Assembly: GCA_035326705.1 (NCBI GenBank)
Contig: DAOLES010000008.1
Span: 1 to 64,000 of the forward strand
Reading direction: 5' to 3'
Source of the DNA: Oligoflexia bacterium
GTDB lineage: Bacteria; Bdellovibrionota_G; JALEGL01
Length of the DNA stretch: 64,000 nt
Shown: positions 45,751 to 55,537 of the stretch, in pieces
How positions within the stretch are numbered: the first letter of the stretch is position 1
Layout: the number at the start of each line of letters is the position of its first letter
The notes under the pieces: model-generated
Databases searched by the model: none
Seen by the model: the letters and a program-made list of their open reading frames with translations, nothing else
Told to the model about the DNA's origin: nothing
Position numbers and translations under genes: made by a program

Positions 45751-48216
45751 TTACTCATCCAAAGGTAAATCTTCTTGTGCAGTATCTTCATTAATAATTT
45801 TTGCTTGTGATACCAGACTTTCACCAGCTTTAACCTTCATTAAACGAACGCCTTGCGTGGATCTACCCATCACTGAGATACCACTGGCTTTGGTCCGAAT
45901 AATCTGGCCTTGATTGCTGATTAACATCACATCATCTTCATCCGTGACTTGTGTAATCCCTACAACTGGCCCGTTTTTATCGGTTACTTTAATGGTTATA
46001 ATCCCTTTACCTGCTCTGCTTTGTGCTCTGTATTCTTTGGTGTCAGTACGCTTACCATAACCGTTTTCAGTTGTGGTTAAAATGGTGCTCTCTTCTACAA
46101 GAACATTCATACCAACAACTTCATCATCACCTTTAAGCGTAATCCCTCTTACACCTCCGGCTTGGCGACCCATGCTACGCACATCTTTTTCACCAAAGCG
46201 AATGGCCAATCCATTTTTAGTGGCTAAGAAGACATCGTTTTTACCATCAGTGATCTCTACTCCAATCAAACGATCTCCATCACTGATATTACAAGCAATG
46301 ATCCCTGATAAACGCGGGTTTGCAAACTGCATAAGGTCTGTTTTCTTAATGCTTCCTTTGCGTGTAGCCATCATGATAAATTTATTTTCTGTAAACTCTT
46401 TTACCGGTAAAATAGCTGTGATTTTTTCAGTGCCTTTTAGTTGAACCAAATTTACAATAGGCTTACCCTTTGCTGCTCTTCCAGCTTGTGGAATTTCATG
46501 CACTTTTAACCAATACGCACGGCCACGATCAGAAAAGACCATGATATAAGAATGGGTGCTGGCCACAAAGACATCGGTCACAAAATCTTCATCTTTAACA
46601 CCGGTACCCACTTTACCTTTACCGCCACGACCTTGACTTTTGTACAAACTCACCGGGTTACGTTTGATGTAACCAGCATGGGTTAAGGTAACCACCATTT
46701 CCTCTTCTTCAATGAGATCTTCTTCATCAAATTCTTGAATCTCTGCTTTGATTTGACTGCGTCTTGGGTTAGCAAATTGTTCTTTAATTTCGCCCAACTC
46801 ATTGCTGACAATTTCGTAAACCAAACTCTCATCTGCCAAGATGGTTTTAAGTTTTTCAATCAGTTTTATAATGTCTTTGTAATCTTGAATGATTTTATCA
46901 CGCTCAAGATTGGTTAAACGTTGTAAACGCATTTCTAAAATAGCGGTGGCTTGTTTTTCACTCAGTTTAAAACTTTTGCACAAACCTTCTTTAGCAATCA
47001 CTGGATCTTTAGATTTTCTGATTAAAGCAATCACTGCATCCAAATTATCCAAAGCTATTTTTAAACCTTCCAAAATATGGGCTTTGGCTTGGGCTTTTTT
47101 AAGTTCAAATAAAGTTCTACGGGTTACCACTTGTTTGCGATGTGCAATAAACAAACTTAAGGCTTCACGCAAACTGACTACTTTGGGTTTGTTGTTAACC
47201 AAAGCCAACATAATCACCCCAAAAGAGGTTTGCATTTGTGTATTGGCATAAAGTTTATTTAAAACAACTTCTGGTGTTGCGTCTCTTTTAAGTTCAATAA
47301 CAACACGCATACCATCGCGATCAGACTCATCTCTTAAGTCAGATATACCTTCAATTTTTTTATCTCTAACTTGTTGAGCAATGGTTTCAAGCAATCTGGC
47401 TTTGTTAACCTGATAAGGCAACTCATTGACAATGATGGCTTGCTTGTCGCCTTTTTTGTTGATGGCTTCTAAAGTAGTTTTTGCTCTGATTTTAAATTTA
47501 CCGCGACCGGTTTCATAAGCTTTTCTGATTCCGCTTTTGCCATAAACCAAACCTGCCGTTGGAAAATCTGGTCCTTTAACAATTTTAAATAACTCTTTGT
47601 CTTCCAATTTGGGGTTGGCAATTAAGGCATTTAAGGCATCACAAATTTCACCCAAGTTGTGTGGTGGAATATTGGTGGCCATACCCACCGCAATACCACT
47701 GGCCCCATTCACCAAAAGATTAGGAATTTTTGCAGGCAAAACTTTTGGTTCATTCAAAGAATCATCATAGTTGCGCGCAAATTCAACTGTATCTTTATCT
47801 ATATCTCCTAAAAACTCTTCCGCAATTTTATCCAAACGAATTTCTGTATAACGCATGGCTGCCGCTGCATCACCATCAACAGATCCAAAGTTACCTTGAC
47901 CATCCACCAATGGGTGCCGCATAGAAAAGTCTTGGGCCAAACGCACAATGGTATCATAAATAGCTGTATCACCATGTGGGTGATATTTACCCATGACATC
48001 CCCCACAATACGAGCCGACTTTTTATAGGGTTTGTTGTGATAGTTGGCCATTTCATACATGCCATACAAAACACGGCGATGCACCGGCTTAAGACCATCA
48101 CGGATGTCAGGCAAAGCACGCCCAACAATAACGCTCATGGAATAATCCAAATAAGCGGCCTTCATTTCCTCCACAATGGATTTTGGTGTTTCTCTATCTA
48201 TTGTCATTAATGACAT
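45751..48216 (-). CDS. gyrA: DNA gyrase subunit A
   Basis: GyrA cuts and rejoins DNA in the gyrase tetramer. The 821-residue protein has the catalytic Tyr 123 in A-A-A-M-R-Y-T-E-I. The C-terminal beta-pinwheel carries the GyrA box Q-G-R-G-G-K-G, which distinguishes gyrase from topoisomerase IV. The quinolone-contact region reads G-D-T-A-I-Y-D, with Thr 84 and Asp 88; Thr here is a natural residue in several bacteria. It is the last gene of recF-gyrB-gyrA, 133 bases after gyrB. Confidence 0.98.
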   Translation of the reverse strand: MSLMTIDRETPKSIVEEMKAAYLDYSMSVIVGRALPDIRDGLKPVHRRVLYGMYEMANYHNKPYKKSARIVGDVMGKYHPHGDTAIYDTIVRLAQDFSMRHPLVDGQGNFGSVDGDAAAAMRYTEIRLDKIAEEFLGDIDKDTVEFARNYDDSLNEPKVLPAKIPNLLVNGASGIAVGMATNIPPHNLGEICDALNALIANPKLEDKELFKIVKGPDFPTAGLVYGKSGIRKAYETGRGKFKIRAKTTLEAINKKGDKQAIIVNELPYQVNKARLLETIAQQVRDKKIEGISDLRDESDRDGMRVVIELKRDATPEVVLNKLYANTQMQTSFGVIMLALVNNKPKVVSLREALSLFIAHRKQVVTRRTLFELKKAQAKAHILEGLKIALDNLDAVIALIRKSKDPVIAKEGLCKSFKLSEKQATAILEMRLQRLTNLERDKIIQDYKDIIKLIEKLKTILADESLVYEIVSNELGEIKEQFANPRRSQIKAEIQEFDEEDLIEEEEMVVTLTHAGYIKRNPVSLYKSQGRGGKGKVGTGVKDEDFVTDVFVASTHSYIMVFSDRGRAYWLKVHEIPQAGRAAKGKPIVNLVQLKGTEKITAILPVKEFTENKFIMMATRKGSIKKTDLMQFANPRLSGIIACNISDGDRLIGVEITDGKNDVFLATKNGLAIRFGEKDVRSMGRQAGGVRGITLKGDDEVVGMNVLVEESTILTTTENGYGKRTDTKEYRAQSRAGKGIITIKVTDKNGPVVGITQVTDEDDVMLISNQGQIIRTKASGISVMGRSTQGVRLMKVKAGESLVSQAKIINEDTAQEDLPLDE

Positions 48217-48349
48217 AACGTTCCTTCCATTTTACAAAACAAAAAACAATTTTTATCTGCTCAAACAATAGACTGCTATGCAACCCAAACTCGCAGTACG
48301 AAATTTATTTTTTGCTTTGTTATCATATATTTTAAAAATTTTTTAATCC

Positions 48350-50758
48350 CTATACATCCAAATTTCTAACTGCCAAGGCATTTTGCTCAATAAATTGCCG
48401 ACGTGGATCTACCGCATCCCCCATCAGCACCGTAAAAATTTCATCGGCTTCTACAGCATCTTCAATGGTAACCTTAAGTAAGTTGCGTTTACTAGGGTCC
48501 ATGGTGGTTTCCCACAATTGATCTGGGTTCATTTCCCCCAAACCTTTGTAACGCTGAATGTTTAAACCTTTTCTGGCAAAACTTAGAATATATTTCACCA
48601 CATCAAACAAACTGTATTTTTCAACATTTTTATCTTTGGCAACCAACTCATAGCTTTCATCTAGAAAAGCTTGCATTGCTTTTGCTTTCTTGATCAAGTT
48701 TTGCATGCGTTCACTATTTAAAAACTTTGCATTTAAAACAGTGTCTCGCTTCATGCCTTTATCTTTGCTACTGATCACACAAACTGGTTCACCCTCGTTT
48801 TCTTGAAGTTGGTAAACTGCTGGCATAATATGTGGATAATTTTGTTGTATATAAGCTGTAACTTTTTTCTGTAGATTTTCAAAATTGGTTTTATTGTTAA
48901 ATGCTTCCATGCTGGCCAAGTTTTGCATCAACAAAGCATCAACCACACGCCATTCATTTTTGCCACTGGCACGCAACAAGCTATCTTGATAGCTTAAATA
49001 CTGACTGACAAACTCTTGCAATTTTTTCTTGGTTAATTTTTGTTTACTCTTAGGCAAGTGTAACTCTATATCTTCCACCACCAAATCTAACAAATAGCTG
49101 TTGAGTGCGGCTTCATCTTTGAGATACTTTTCACTATTTTTCTTTTTAACTTTGTACAACGGTGGTTGCGCTATGTACAAATAACCACGCTCAACAATAT
49201 CTGGCATTTGTCTGTAAAAGAAAGTCAACAACAGCGTCCTAATGTGTGCACCATCGACATCCGCATCGGTCATAAGAATAATTTTATGGTAACGCAATTT
49301 TTCCATATTAAAATCTGCTTTACCAATCCCCGTGCCCAATACTTGAATTAAAGTTTGAATTTCATTGGATTGAATCATTTTATCAAAACGTGCTTTTTCC
49401 ACATTAAGAATTTTACCTCTTAAGGGTAAAATAGCCTGACTCTTGCGTTCACGTCCTTGTTTGGCAGAACCTCCCGCTGAATCTCCCTCAACAATATACA
49501 ACTCACTTAAAGCTGGATCTTTTTCCTGACAATCTGCTAACTTTCCTGGCAAAGATGAAAACTCCAACGCACTTTTACGACGCGTTAGATCTCTGGCTTT
49601 ACGGGCAGCTTCACGCGCTCGGGCAGCTTCAACCACTTTTAAAACTATTTTTTTAGCTTCTCTAGGATGCTCAGCTAAATAGTTAGACAAGCCCTCATTA
49701 ACAATGGTCTCAACAATACCTTTTACTTCAGAGTTACCCAATTTGGTTTTGGTTTGTCCTTCAAATTGAGGATCTGGAACTTTGGTTGAAATAACAGCGG
49801 TTAATCCTTCTCTGACATCATCCCCTGAAGGTTTTTCTTTCACGCCTTTGAGCAAATTATTTTCAGTTGCATAGTTGTTAATGCTACGAGTTAAGGCTGA
49901 ACGAAAGCCAATTAAATGGGTTCCCCCTTCAATGGTGTTAACATTGTTAACAAAGGTAAAAACATTTTCTGAATAGCCATCGTTGTATTGAATGGAAAGC
50001 TCTACTTCAATGTTATCTTTACTGCCTTTTAAGCTAACCGGCTTATGAAAAGTCTCTTTATTTTTATTGAGGTATTTAACAAACTCTTCAACACCACCCT
50101 CATACTTAAATTTTTGTTTTTTATCGGTTCGTTCATCTTCTATGGTAATGGTGATACCAGAATTTAAAAAAGCCAATTCCCGCATGCGACTGGCTAAAGT
50201 TTCATACGAATACTTGGTGACTTCAAAAATTTGTGTATCTGGTTTGAATGTGACTGTGGTTCCTGTTTTTTTAGAGTCACCCACAACCTTTAGCTTGCTG
50301 GTGGGAACACCTCGTTCATAAGATTGTTGATGTTTTTTACCTTCTCGATGAATTTCAAGCTCCAGCTTTTCTGAAAGGGCATTCACACACGATACACCCA
50401 CACCATGCAAACCCCCAGAAACCTTATAAGTTCCATGATCAAATTTACCTCCTGCATGCAATTTAGTCAGCACCAATTGTGCGGCTGGAATTTTTTCTTT
50501 TTCATGGATGCCCACTGGAATACCGCGACCATTATCTTTAACCGTAATAGAATTGTCATCGTGAATGATCAAATTTACTTCAGTACAATAGCCCGCCAAA
50601 GCCTCATCAATGGAGTTATCAACCACCTCATAAACCAAATGGTGTAAACCACGAGTATGGGTGTCTCCAATATACATACCAGGTCTTTTTCTTACGGCTT
50701 CTAAACCCTCTAAAACTTTAATGCTCGATGCTGAATAATTTGATGTATCTTTAGCCAA
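48350..50758 (-). CDS. gyrB: DNA gyrase subunit B
   Basis: GyrB supplies the gyrase ATPase. The 802-residue protein has the GHKL ATPase motifs (VDNSIDEALAGY, DNGRGIPVG, GGLHGVGVSCVNALS) and the TOPRIM metal site YIVEGDSAGGSAKQGR with D-A-D-V-D-G. The C-terminal GLGEMNPDQLWETTMDP is intact. It lies between recF and gyrA, 160 bases after recF. It contains one chance DnaA box at 48831-48839. Confidence 0.98.
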   Translation of the reverse strand: MAKDTSNYSASSIKVLEGLEAVRKRPGMYIGDTHTRGLHHLVYEVVDNSIDEALAGYCTEVNLIIHDDNSITVKDNGRGIPVGIHEKEKIPAAQLVLTKLHAGGKFDHGTYKVSGGLHGVGVSCVNALSEKLELEIHREGKKHQQSYERGVPTSKLKVVGDSKKTGTTVTFKPDTQIFEVTKYSYETLASRMRELAFLNSGITITIEDERTDKKQKFKYEGGVEEFVKYLNKNKETFHKPVSLKGSKDNIEVELSIQYNDGYSENVFTFVNNVNTIEGGTHLIGFRSALTRSINNYATENNLLKGVKEKPSGDDVREGLTAVISTKVPDPQFEGQTKTKLGNSEVKGIVETIVNEGLSNYLAEHPREAKKIVLKVVEAARAREAARKARDLTRRKSALEFSSLPGKLADCQEKDPALSELYIVEGDSAGGSAKQGRERKSQAILPLRGKILNVEKARFDKMIQSNEIQTLIQVLGTGIGKADFNMEKLRYHKIILMTDADVDGAHIRTLLLTFFYRQMPDIVERGYLYIAQPPLYKVKKKNSEKYLKDEAALNSYLLDLVVEDIELHLPKSKQKLTKKKLQEFVSQYLSYQDSLLRASGKNEWRVVDALLMQNLASMEAFNNKTNFENLQKKVTAYIQQNYPHIMPAVYQLQENEGEPVCVISSKDKGMKRDTVLNAKFLNSERMQNLIKKAKAMQAFLDESYELVAKDKNVEKYSLFDVVKYILSFARKGLNIQRYKGLGEMNPDQLWETTMDPSKRNLLKVTIEDAVEADEIFTVLMGDAVDPRRQFIEQNALAVRNLDV

Positions 50759-50918
50759 AATAAATCCTTTTTCTTTTTTTTAAGAGCGTATTTCACCCTT
50801 TTTATTTTTCAAAACTTGCTTGTTATACACGTCTTGGCGCACAATGGCCAGCATAAATTTATCAAAATATGCGCAAAAAACCTTTTAAAATTAAATAGTT
50901 ATATAGATTTGTTTTGAG

Positions 50919-52028
50919 TTATTCTTGCTGTTTCCAGAGCAGAGATTTCAGTGAATGTTCTGTAAAACCTGACTCAATTTGCTTTTGTTTATAGATACTT
51001 GCCCCCAATTTTTGACTCATTTCTTCAATGTTTTTATCAGCACTGGCAATAAAAGTCTGATATTTTTCTGTTTTTAGCTGTTCTAATAAGACATGGCGTC
51101 GCTTTGCATCTAAAGTTCCACCTATATCATCCAGGAGCAATATAATATTTTGATTGATTTGTTTAATATGGTTCAGTTCAGCAAATTTAAGGGCCAACAA
51201 GGCTGAGGCTCTTTCTCCTTGTGAAGCATAATGATTGAGGTCATAACCTCTCAAGTCCAGCTGAACATCATCTTTATGGCTGCCATACAAACTTCTGGCC
51301 AATGCATGCTCAAGCACTGACTTTTCTGCAATGGATTGTGCAAAATCTGATTCGTTTTGCTTATAGCTAACTGTCAGTTGCCCTTTGCCTGCACTGATCT
51401 CAGTATAATAATTAGTAATCGGTTGAAAAAGTTGGTCTATTACGCTCTTGCGTTTTTGACGAATTTTTTGATTGTATTGAATCATCTGTTGATGCCAAGG
51501 AGATACCTGGTCCAGATAAACTTTTATATCAAGCTTGGCTTTAAGCAGACTGTTTTTTTGAGTCAGCGCTTTTTTATAGTCTTGCAAAAGACCAGCATAA
51601 GCGGGGTCTTGATAAAACAAAATGTGATCTAAATATCTTCTTCTGTACTGTGAAGCCCCATTAATCATGGCTACATCTTCAGGAATTAAAGATATACAAG
51701 CAATGCCCTGACAAAATTCACTTAAAGCTTTTGCTTTTGCACCATTTTTATACAACTCTTTGCTGCGTGCTTTTAAGACAACTTCTCTGCTTTCTTCTTG
51801 ATTTAAGGTCACCTGAATTTTACAGTAGGGTTTTTCATTTTGAATAAATTCTTTGAGTTTGCTGGTTTTAAACGATTTTCCGGTTAAGGCAATATAAATG
51901 GCTTCTAAAACTGTGGTCTTGCCACAGCCATTGTCTCCAACAATAACATTAAGGTGCGCATGCGGCTCAATCTGACATAAGTCATAGGGGCGAGCATTTT
52001 CCAACTTCACTTTATCAATACGAATCAT
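50919..52028 (-). CDS. recF: recombination protein RecF
   Basis: RecF loads RecA at gaps with RecO and RecR. The 369-residue SMC-like ATPase has Walker A G-D-N-G-C-G-K-T-T near residue 35, the ABC signature as A-S-Q-G-E-R-A, and Walker B in ILLLDDIGGTLDAKRR. In many bacteria it follows dnaA and dnaN; here an OmpA-type gene with its own terminator lies upstream, so the operon starts at or near recF. Confidence 0.95.
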   Translation of the reverse strand: MIRIDKVKLENARPYDLCQIEPHAHLNVIVGDNGCGKTTVLEAIYIALTGKSFKTSKLKEFIQNEKPYCKIQVTLNQEESREVVLKARSKELYKNGAKAKALSEFCQGIACISLIPEDVAMINGASQYRRRYLDHILFYQDPAYAGLLQDYKKALTQKNSLLKAKLDIKVYLDQVSPWHQQMIQYNQKIRQKRKSVIDQLFQPITNYYTEISAGKGQLTVSYKQNESDFAQSIAEKSVLEHALARSLYGSHKDDVQLDLRGYDLNHYASQGERASALLALKFAELNHIKQINQNIILLLDDIGGTLDAKRRHVLLEQLKTEKYQTFIASADKNIEEMSQKLGASIYKQKQIESGFTEHSLKSLLWKQQE

Positions 52029-52102
52029 GCAGCAAGAAACCTATACATTTCTTGGTTTGAAGTAAAGCTTCTCTCATTATCCATACACTTGTCATTCAAC
52101 AT

Positions 52103-52132
52103 AAAAAAGGCGCCGTATAGGCGCCTTTTTTT
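52103..52132 (-). terminator. terminator of the OmpA-type gene
   Basis: GGCGCC-GTATA-GGCGCC with A-runs and T-runs on each side forms a compact GC stem. It follows the stop of the minus-strand OmpA-type gene and insulates recF. Confidence 0.88.
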
Positions 52133-52159
52133 AAGTTCTTTGGTTGTTCCAAAAAAATT

Positions 52160-53596
52160 TTATTCGTCACCTTCTTCTTCTGCATCAGCAGGTACGATTT
52201 CTTTTTGTACATCCAAGTTTTTCTCTACGGTTACTGTATCTTTAACCACAAACTCAACACGTCTGTTCAAACGTCTGTCTTCAGCAGTTTTTTCTGGGAA
52301 TACTTTTGGATTTTCTTCACCATGACCTACTGCTTTAAGTTTAGAAGCGTCAATGCCTTGACCAGCAAGGTAAGCCGCTACAGCTTCAGCACGTTTTTGA
52401 CTTAAAGATTTGTTAAACGCAGCACCACCTGTTGTATCTGAGTGTCCATGTACAGTGATGGTAGAAATTTGATCCATGAATGGACTCAGTTTTTCTGCTG
52501 CACTGTCTAAGATTGCATGACTTTCAGGTTTGATTTGAGCACTGCCGGTTGCAAAGTTGATCTCACGAACAACACTCAACTCTTTTTTAACCACTTCAAG
52601 TTTCTCTTTGATAACTTCTTTAATCACTTGCGGTTCAGGTGTTGGTTCAGGTGTTGGTTCTGGAGCTGGAGCTGGCTCTGGAGCTGCAACAGGAGCTGCA
52701 CCACCTAAAGCAAGCTTTAATCCACCATAATAACTAAAGTCTGAAGTTTCAGACTCTCCCCAGCCGTCCCATGAGGCACCACCAAACAAAACAGCTTTGC
52801 CTAATTTTGCTCTTAAACCACCACGAACATTAATTGGGTTTTGATCATCTTCATAGTCAACCACATTAACTGACCCAAGACCCTCTAAGTTAAGACCGAG
52901 AACATCTAAAGCACCTTTGCCTTGCACCAAATCTATGCTCGCTGCAGCACCCCACTCAATACGGTTGTCGCGATCAATATTTTGGAAGTTAGCATCTTTA
53001 GAGTAAGTATAACCTGCATTTGCATACAAGCCTACACGATCAGCAACTCTAGTATCAACTAAGATTTTACCTCCAAAAGCATAGCTATCATCAGATACAA
53101 AGTAATCTGCATCACCTGTCGGCAAAATACCGTATGGCATTAAAGCAACTGCAACTTTAGAATCATCACCACTTAATCTTAATTTTGCATGCACTCCAAC
53201 ATCGCCTACAGTCCAGTTTTCTTGGTCTGTAACGCCTGTTGCTGCTGCGCCTGTTGGGTTTAAATCAACATAATGCACAGGCACGTCTACACCCAACAAA
53301 ACTCTTGGATGAACCAAAATACCAAAACCAGCATTGATGGTTTGGATATCATCAACCAATTGATCAATTTGGTTACCCCCTGCTGCAATAGCTAACGGGT
53401 CATTTTGATAATCATAGGCAACACGAAAAACAACACGTGAACCATGCTTAGCAAGTTCACTGTTTGGATTCAATGCACCATGAACACTCACTGTTTCCAG
53501 TGTATTTGAAAAGTTAAATAAATGCGTATCTACTTGGTCAGCAAAGCTCGCGCCGGCTAACAAGAAGGACGCAATTAATAGTTTCAATTTTGACAT
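52160..53596 (-). CDS. OmpA-family outer-membrane protein
   Basis: The 478-residue protein has a signal peptide (cut S-F-A), an N-terminal beta barrel of about 290 residues, and a Pro/Glu/Ala linker with P-E-P-T repeats. A short helical segment leads into an OmpA peptidoglycan-binding domain with INFATGSAQIKPES, VHGHSDTTG and R-R-L-N-R-R-V-E-F. It anchors the outer membrane to the wall. The barrel is larger than the eight strands of E. coli OmpA. AAGGAG precedes the ATG at 53596; the longer frame to 53641 would spoil the signal peptide. Confidence 0.9.
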   Translation of the reverse strand: MSKLKLLIASFLLAGASFADQVDTHLFNFSNTLETVSVHGALNPNSELAKHGSRVVFRVAYDYQNDPLAIAAGGNQIDQLVDDIQTINAGFGILVHPRVLLGVDVPVHYVDLNPTGAAATGVTDQENWTVGDVGVHAKLRLSGDDSKVAVALMPYGILPTGDADYFVSDDSYAFGGKILVDTRVADRVGLYANAGYTYSKDANFQNIDRDNRIEWGAAASIDLVQGKGALDVLGLNLEGLGSVNVVDYEDDQNPINVRGGLRAKLGKAVLFGGASWDGWGESETSDFSYYGGLKLALGGAAPVAAPEPAPAPEPTPEPTPEPQVIKEVIKEKLEVVKKELSVVREINFATGSAQIKPESHAILDSAAEKLSPFMDQISTITVHGHSDTTGGAAFNKSLSQKRAEAVAAYLAGQGIDASKLKAVGHGEENPKVFPEKTAEDRRLNRRVEFVVKDTVTVEKNLDVQKEIVPADAEEEGDE

Positions 53597-53840
53597 TGTT
53601 TTTATACTCCTTCTTTTTATTAAACATTTAGCTTGATTCATTAGGGCGAAATTGCGCTGTTAAAACAAGCCTTGCATAACGTTTGCAAAGTCTCTTAAAA
53701 AAACCTTGTAAAAGCAAGCTTTTTTACTATTTTTTAGTTTTTCTTATTGAAATCATAGGTTTTTTTTATACCATTACTCTTTTTTATAAAAACAAATAGG
53801 ATGCTTGACCATTTTCAAAAAAAAATGCAGGTTTGCGCCT

Positions 53841-54569
53841 ATGAGTAAAACATTATTGTTAGGTAGTGGCGGTACCAATAAAATTCCTGAGCGGGTGAAT
53901 GCTTGGAAAGAGGCCGTTAAACAGCATAGCACCCAAGTAAAGCAGATCATTTTTATTCCTTATGCTGTAGCAGATTATGACCAATATGAAAAAAACGTTC
54001 AGGAGCAATATTTCAGTGGTTTGGATGTTGAGTTTTTAGGGATTCATCGTTTTGACTCGCCACTCAAGGCCATTGAACAAGCACAGGCCCTATATGTTGG
54101 AGGTGGGAATACATTTAGACTGTTGTATCGCATGCAAGAGCATGGCTTGTTGGACGTGATTCGTGAAAAAGTTTTATCCGGCATGCCGTATATAGGGATC
54201 AGTGCGGGAACCAATGTGGCTTGCCCCACCATTGCTAATACCAATGACATGCCCATCATGTGCCCACCCAAGGGTTTTAACGCTTTAAATCTTATTCCAT
54301 TTCAAATCAATGCTCATTATACAGAGGGCAAACTCTATTATGGTCCTGATCAAGAACACTTACAACCCTATGGTGGGGAGAGCCGTGATGACCGCTTGCG
54401 TGAATACCATGAAGAAAATGACACCCCCGTTTTGGCCATGGCTGAAGGGGCCTATTTAAAAGTAAATGGTCATGCTTACACCTTGGGACCGGTTGGCTAC
54501 GCTAAGCTGTTAAAACCTAAACAAGATGCTATTATCTTTAAAAGCAATGCCCCAGTAAAAATAGATTAA
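53841..54569 (+). CDS. pepE: dipeptidase E (peptidase S51)
   Basis: PepE cleaves N-terminal aspartyl dipeptides in the cytoplasm. The 242-residue protein carries Y-V-G-G-G-N-T-F-R-L-L, the nucleophile Ser in Y-I-G-I-S-A-G-T-N-V-A, TNDMPI and NAHYTEG. I start at the ATG at 53841 (MSKTLLLGSGG), the normal family N-terminus; the frame extends to 53805. No operon partner is evident. Confidence 0.92.
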   Translation: MSKTLLLGSGGTNKIPERVNAWKEAVKQHSTQVKQIIFIPYAVADYDQYEKNVQEQYFSGLDVEFLGIHRFDSPLKAIEQAQALYVGGGNTFRLLYRMQEHGLLDVIREKVLSGMPYIGISAGTNVACPTIANTNDMPIMCPPKGFNALNLIPFQINAHYTEGKLYYGPDQEHLQPYGGESRDDRLREYHEENDTPVLAMAEGAYLKVNGHAYTLGPVGYAKLLKPKQDAIIFKSNAPVKID

Positions 54570-54575
54570 GTTGCA

Positions 54576-54602
54576 TCAAAAGGTACGGCCTACCTTTTGA
54601 TA
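54576..54602. repeat. GGTACGGCC palindromic repeat, copy 3
   Basis: ATCAAAAGGTA-CGGCC-TACCTTTTGAT is a perfect 11-pair palindrome. It is related to the copies at 26135 and 26181 and again lies between converging genes, where it may serve as a bidirectional terminator. Confidence 0.7.
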
Positions 54603-55457
54603 TTATTGGATGATTTTTAGATCACCACTGGCACTGCGCATGTAGATGCTCCATGCTGCGTCGTCTTTTTGAGCAATATCGCTTTTGACTCTGCCACTGG
54701 CCGCTTTATGATCCACTTTCACAGCACTCAGGCTTTTTGGAAAGTGGATTTTTGCATCGCCACTGCCGGACTTGATTGAGATTTCACCTTTGTCTTGTAA
54801 CTTTTGGTTGTAAGAAAGCTCAATACTGCCACTTCCTGTAATAATGTCTGTGTCTCCCTTTAAACCTTTGGCTGCTATGCTGCCACTACCACTGCGCAAC
54901 ACCAAAGAGGCCGGAACTGCATGCTCTGCATAATCAAGATCAACATCTCCGCTACCGGTTAAAATATCAACCTCACCGGCAAGGCCATGGATATTAATAT
55001 CACCACTACCAGATTTAACTGTAATTTCATCAATCCAAGCGGCCTTATAACTTAAATCACCGCTACCGATATTGATTTTGGATTCTCCTTCAACCCCAAT
55101 AATATTTAAATTACCTGATCCAATGTTGATCTCCATATCCGTTTTTTTGGGTAAACTGATCTCAAAATTAACTTTGCAATCTTCCCCCCAAGGCTTTTTA
55201 TTTTTTTTAACTTCAATCCAGATGCTTTCTGGTTTTTTATCCACGGCAAGACTGCAATGCTCGGAGAATTTAATCTTTTCATAATCTACTTTAAGTTGAT
55301 TGCTTTTGCTGGCGGTAATCACAACATCCCCAGATAAATTTTTTAAGTGCAATTCTTTTAAGCCCTTTGCAGAAAAGTTTTCTGTTTGAAAGGCAAAAAC
55401 TAAACTTGTAAATAATGTAACAACGATACATTGGAATAAATACAATCTTATCATCAT
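54603..55457 (-). CDS. DUF4097 adhesin-like exported protein
   Basis: The 284-residue protein has a signal peptide (cut near V-F-A). The rest is a regular beta-solenoid of S/T-G-S-G-D/S-I/L units (for example VKSGSGDINIHGL, LTGSGDVDLDY, RSGSGSIAAKG), the pattern of DUF4097. It is probably periplasmic or at the surface; no activity is known. It converges with pepE. Confidence 0.8.
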   Translation of the reverse strand: MMIRLYLFQCIVVTLFTSLVFAFQTENFSAKGLKELHLKNLSGDVVITASKSNQLKVDYEKIKFSEHCSLAVDKKPESIWIEVKKNKKPWGEDCKVNFEISLPKKTDMEINIGSGNLNIIGVEGESKINIGSGDLSYKAAWIDEITVKSGSGDINIHGLAGEVDILTGSGDVDLDYAEHAVPASLVLRSGSGSIAAKGLKGDTDIITGSGSIELSYNQKLQDKGEISIKSGSGDAKIHFPKSLSAVKVDHKAASGRVKSDIAQKDDAAWSIYMRSASGDLKIIQ

Positions 55458-55537
55458 GGACTTAGCATAGTCTTTCTATCTTACTTTGACAAATTCTATC
55501 TAATAGAAAATACATCGACATTTCTGTTAACACTCCC

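Noticed and set aside
45751..48216. Thr 84 in the GyrA quinolone region as acquired resistance
   Set aside because: Thr at this position is the natural residue in several bacteria, and Asp 88 is unchanged.
48831..48839. Perfect DnaA box within gyrB
   Set aside because: It is a single site in coding sequence with no AT-rich neighbour; chance is likely. The same applies to the one near 63325.
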